Source: Acidobacteriota bacterium
Lineage (GTDB): Bacteria; Acidobacteriota; Vicinamibacteria; Vicinamibacterales; SCN-69-37
Assembly: GCA_004297655.1 (NCBI GenBank)
Contig: SCUN01000197.1
Location: 1 to 33,119, forward strand
Direction: 5' to 3'
DNA length: 33,119 nt
A program made the position numbers and the translations under genes. Positions within the stretch are counted from its first letter, which is position 1, and every line of letters begins with the position of its first letter. Positions 32,283 to 33,119 of the stretch are shown piece by piece. The notes under the pieces were generated by a model, which was not told the DNA's origin, searched no databases, and was given only the letters and a program-made list of their open reading frames with translations.

Positions 32283-32688
32283 CACCGAGCTTCTTGACGA
32301 TCTCGAACTCCGACTTGGCGACCGGCTGAATCGACAGCCGATTGCCCTTCCGGATCACGCCCATCTTCTCGAGGCCCTTCGTGTGTTTCAGCGTCTCGAG
32401 CGACACGGTGCCGCCGAAGCTCTTCACGAACGCGATGTCGACCTGGCTCCAGGTCGGATCTTTCTCCGGATACCCGGCGCGCACGATCTTCGCGAGTCCG
32501 GTGACGCCCGACGGATCCGCGTTCGACGCGTAGAACAGCACCTCGTCGCCGACCTGCATCTCGTCGCGCATGTAGTTGCGCGCCTTGTAGTTCCGCACGC
32601 CTTCCCAGTTGGTCTTCCCGTCGCGCTTGAGGTCATCAATTGTGTAGACCTCGGGCTCGACCTTCATGAGCCAGTACTTTGTTGCCAT
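32263..32688 (-). CDS. EVE-domain protein
   Basis: MATKYWLMKVEPEVYTIDDLKRDGKTNWEGVRNYKARNYMRDEMQVGDEVLFYASNADPSGVTGLAKIV... Confidence 0.93.
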   Translation of the reverse strand: MATKYWLMKVEPEVYTIDDLKRDGKTNWEGVRNYKARNYMRDEMQVGDEVLFYASNADPSGVTGLAKIVRAGYPEKDPTWSQVDIAFVKSFGGTVSLETLKHTKGLEKMGVIRKGNRLSIQPVAKSEFEIVKKLGATSQTA

Positions 32689-33119
32689 TACTCTCTCCGA
32701 TAGGGGATTTCGCGAAACATCGGCAAACCGGCGGCGCGGATAATGTCGAGCAACCCGCTACGGTCGTGGAATTCCTTATGATCGCGATCGATCACGACGG
32801 CGTTCGGATACGCGGGCGCGAGACGCCGGAATTCGGCGTCGATCAATCGGAAACGGCGCGCCATTTCCTCGATGTTCTCGTGCGCGCGGCTGCGCAGCCG
32901 GATATGTTTCTCGATCGTGTCGCTGCTCGATGTGAGCACGATGATGCGGTCCGGGTTCCAGTGATCGCCGATCGCGAGGACCGCGCGGAGCGCGGCGTGG
33001 TACTCAGCGGGATATTCCGCCATGTGGGCTTCGAGCGTGATGCGCGCGCCCTCGAACAGGATCACGCGATCCGGCCCGTCGTGCTTTACGACGCGAACTA
33101 TCGCGACGCCGCAAAGCAC
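32688..33119 (-). CDS. Unknown protein, possibly P-loop kinase-like (C-terminal portion; probably runs past the window edge)
   Basis: Open to the edge; DRVILFEGARITLEAHMAEY..., PDRIIVLTSSSDTIEKHIRLRSRAHENIEEMARRFRLIDAEFRRLAPAYPNAVVIDRDH resembles the LID/C-terminal part of (deoxy)nucleoside-kinase-like folds. Confidence 0.4.
   Translation of the reverse strand: MLCGVAIVRVVKHDGPDRVILFEGARITLEAHMAEYPAEYHAALRAVLAIGDHWNPDRIIVLTSSSDTIEKHIRLRSRAHENIEEMARRFRLIDAEFRRLAPAYPNAVVIDRDHKEFHDRSGLLDIIRAAGLPMFREIPYRRE

Overview
GC-rich bacterial chromosomal window; the VWFA-type secreted protein, gene content and codon bias suggest an Acidobacteriota-like genome (inference only). It is densely coding. I saw no tRNA, rRNA, CRISPR array, transposase or prophage module. 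From left to right: (i) a co-directional minus-strand gene train (about 12.6 kb to 1) with speA, a YCII-like protein, an ENPP-type phosphodiesterase, a VWFA-domain protein, and then a tightly overlapping six-gene module (Hpt/REC protein, membrane HEAT protein, QxxRW glycosyltransferase, REC protein, hybrid kinase, GAF protein cut by the window edge); (ii) a LytS/LytTR two-component pair; (iii) an envelope cluster (LolA-like, single-POTRA Omp85, secreted protein); (iv) a CPA2 antiporter, esterase, FAD oxidase, M20 peptidase and DUF5655-like protein; (v) a two-gene unit pairing a diadenylate-cyclase-like (DACNV-type) protein with a STAND/ATPase_2-like ATPase, divergent from a VTT/DedA-like membrane protein across a 41-bp palindrome; (vi) an EfpL/YeiP-like EF-P, cupin, AraC regulator, DinB-like protein, L-serine dehydratase, DUF1028 protein, ArsR regulator with paired operators, and EVE protein. 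The strongest leads are the DAC-like/ATPase pair with its palindromic control region, the phosphorelay/glycosyltransferase operon, and several small dispersed repeats. One of these repeats has become the C-terminus of a protein, and another is an in-frame tandem insertion. All functional assignments come from reading motifs; no database search was run.
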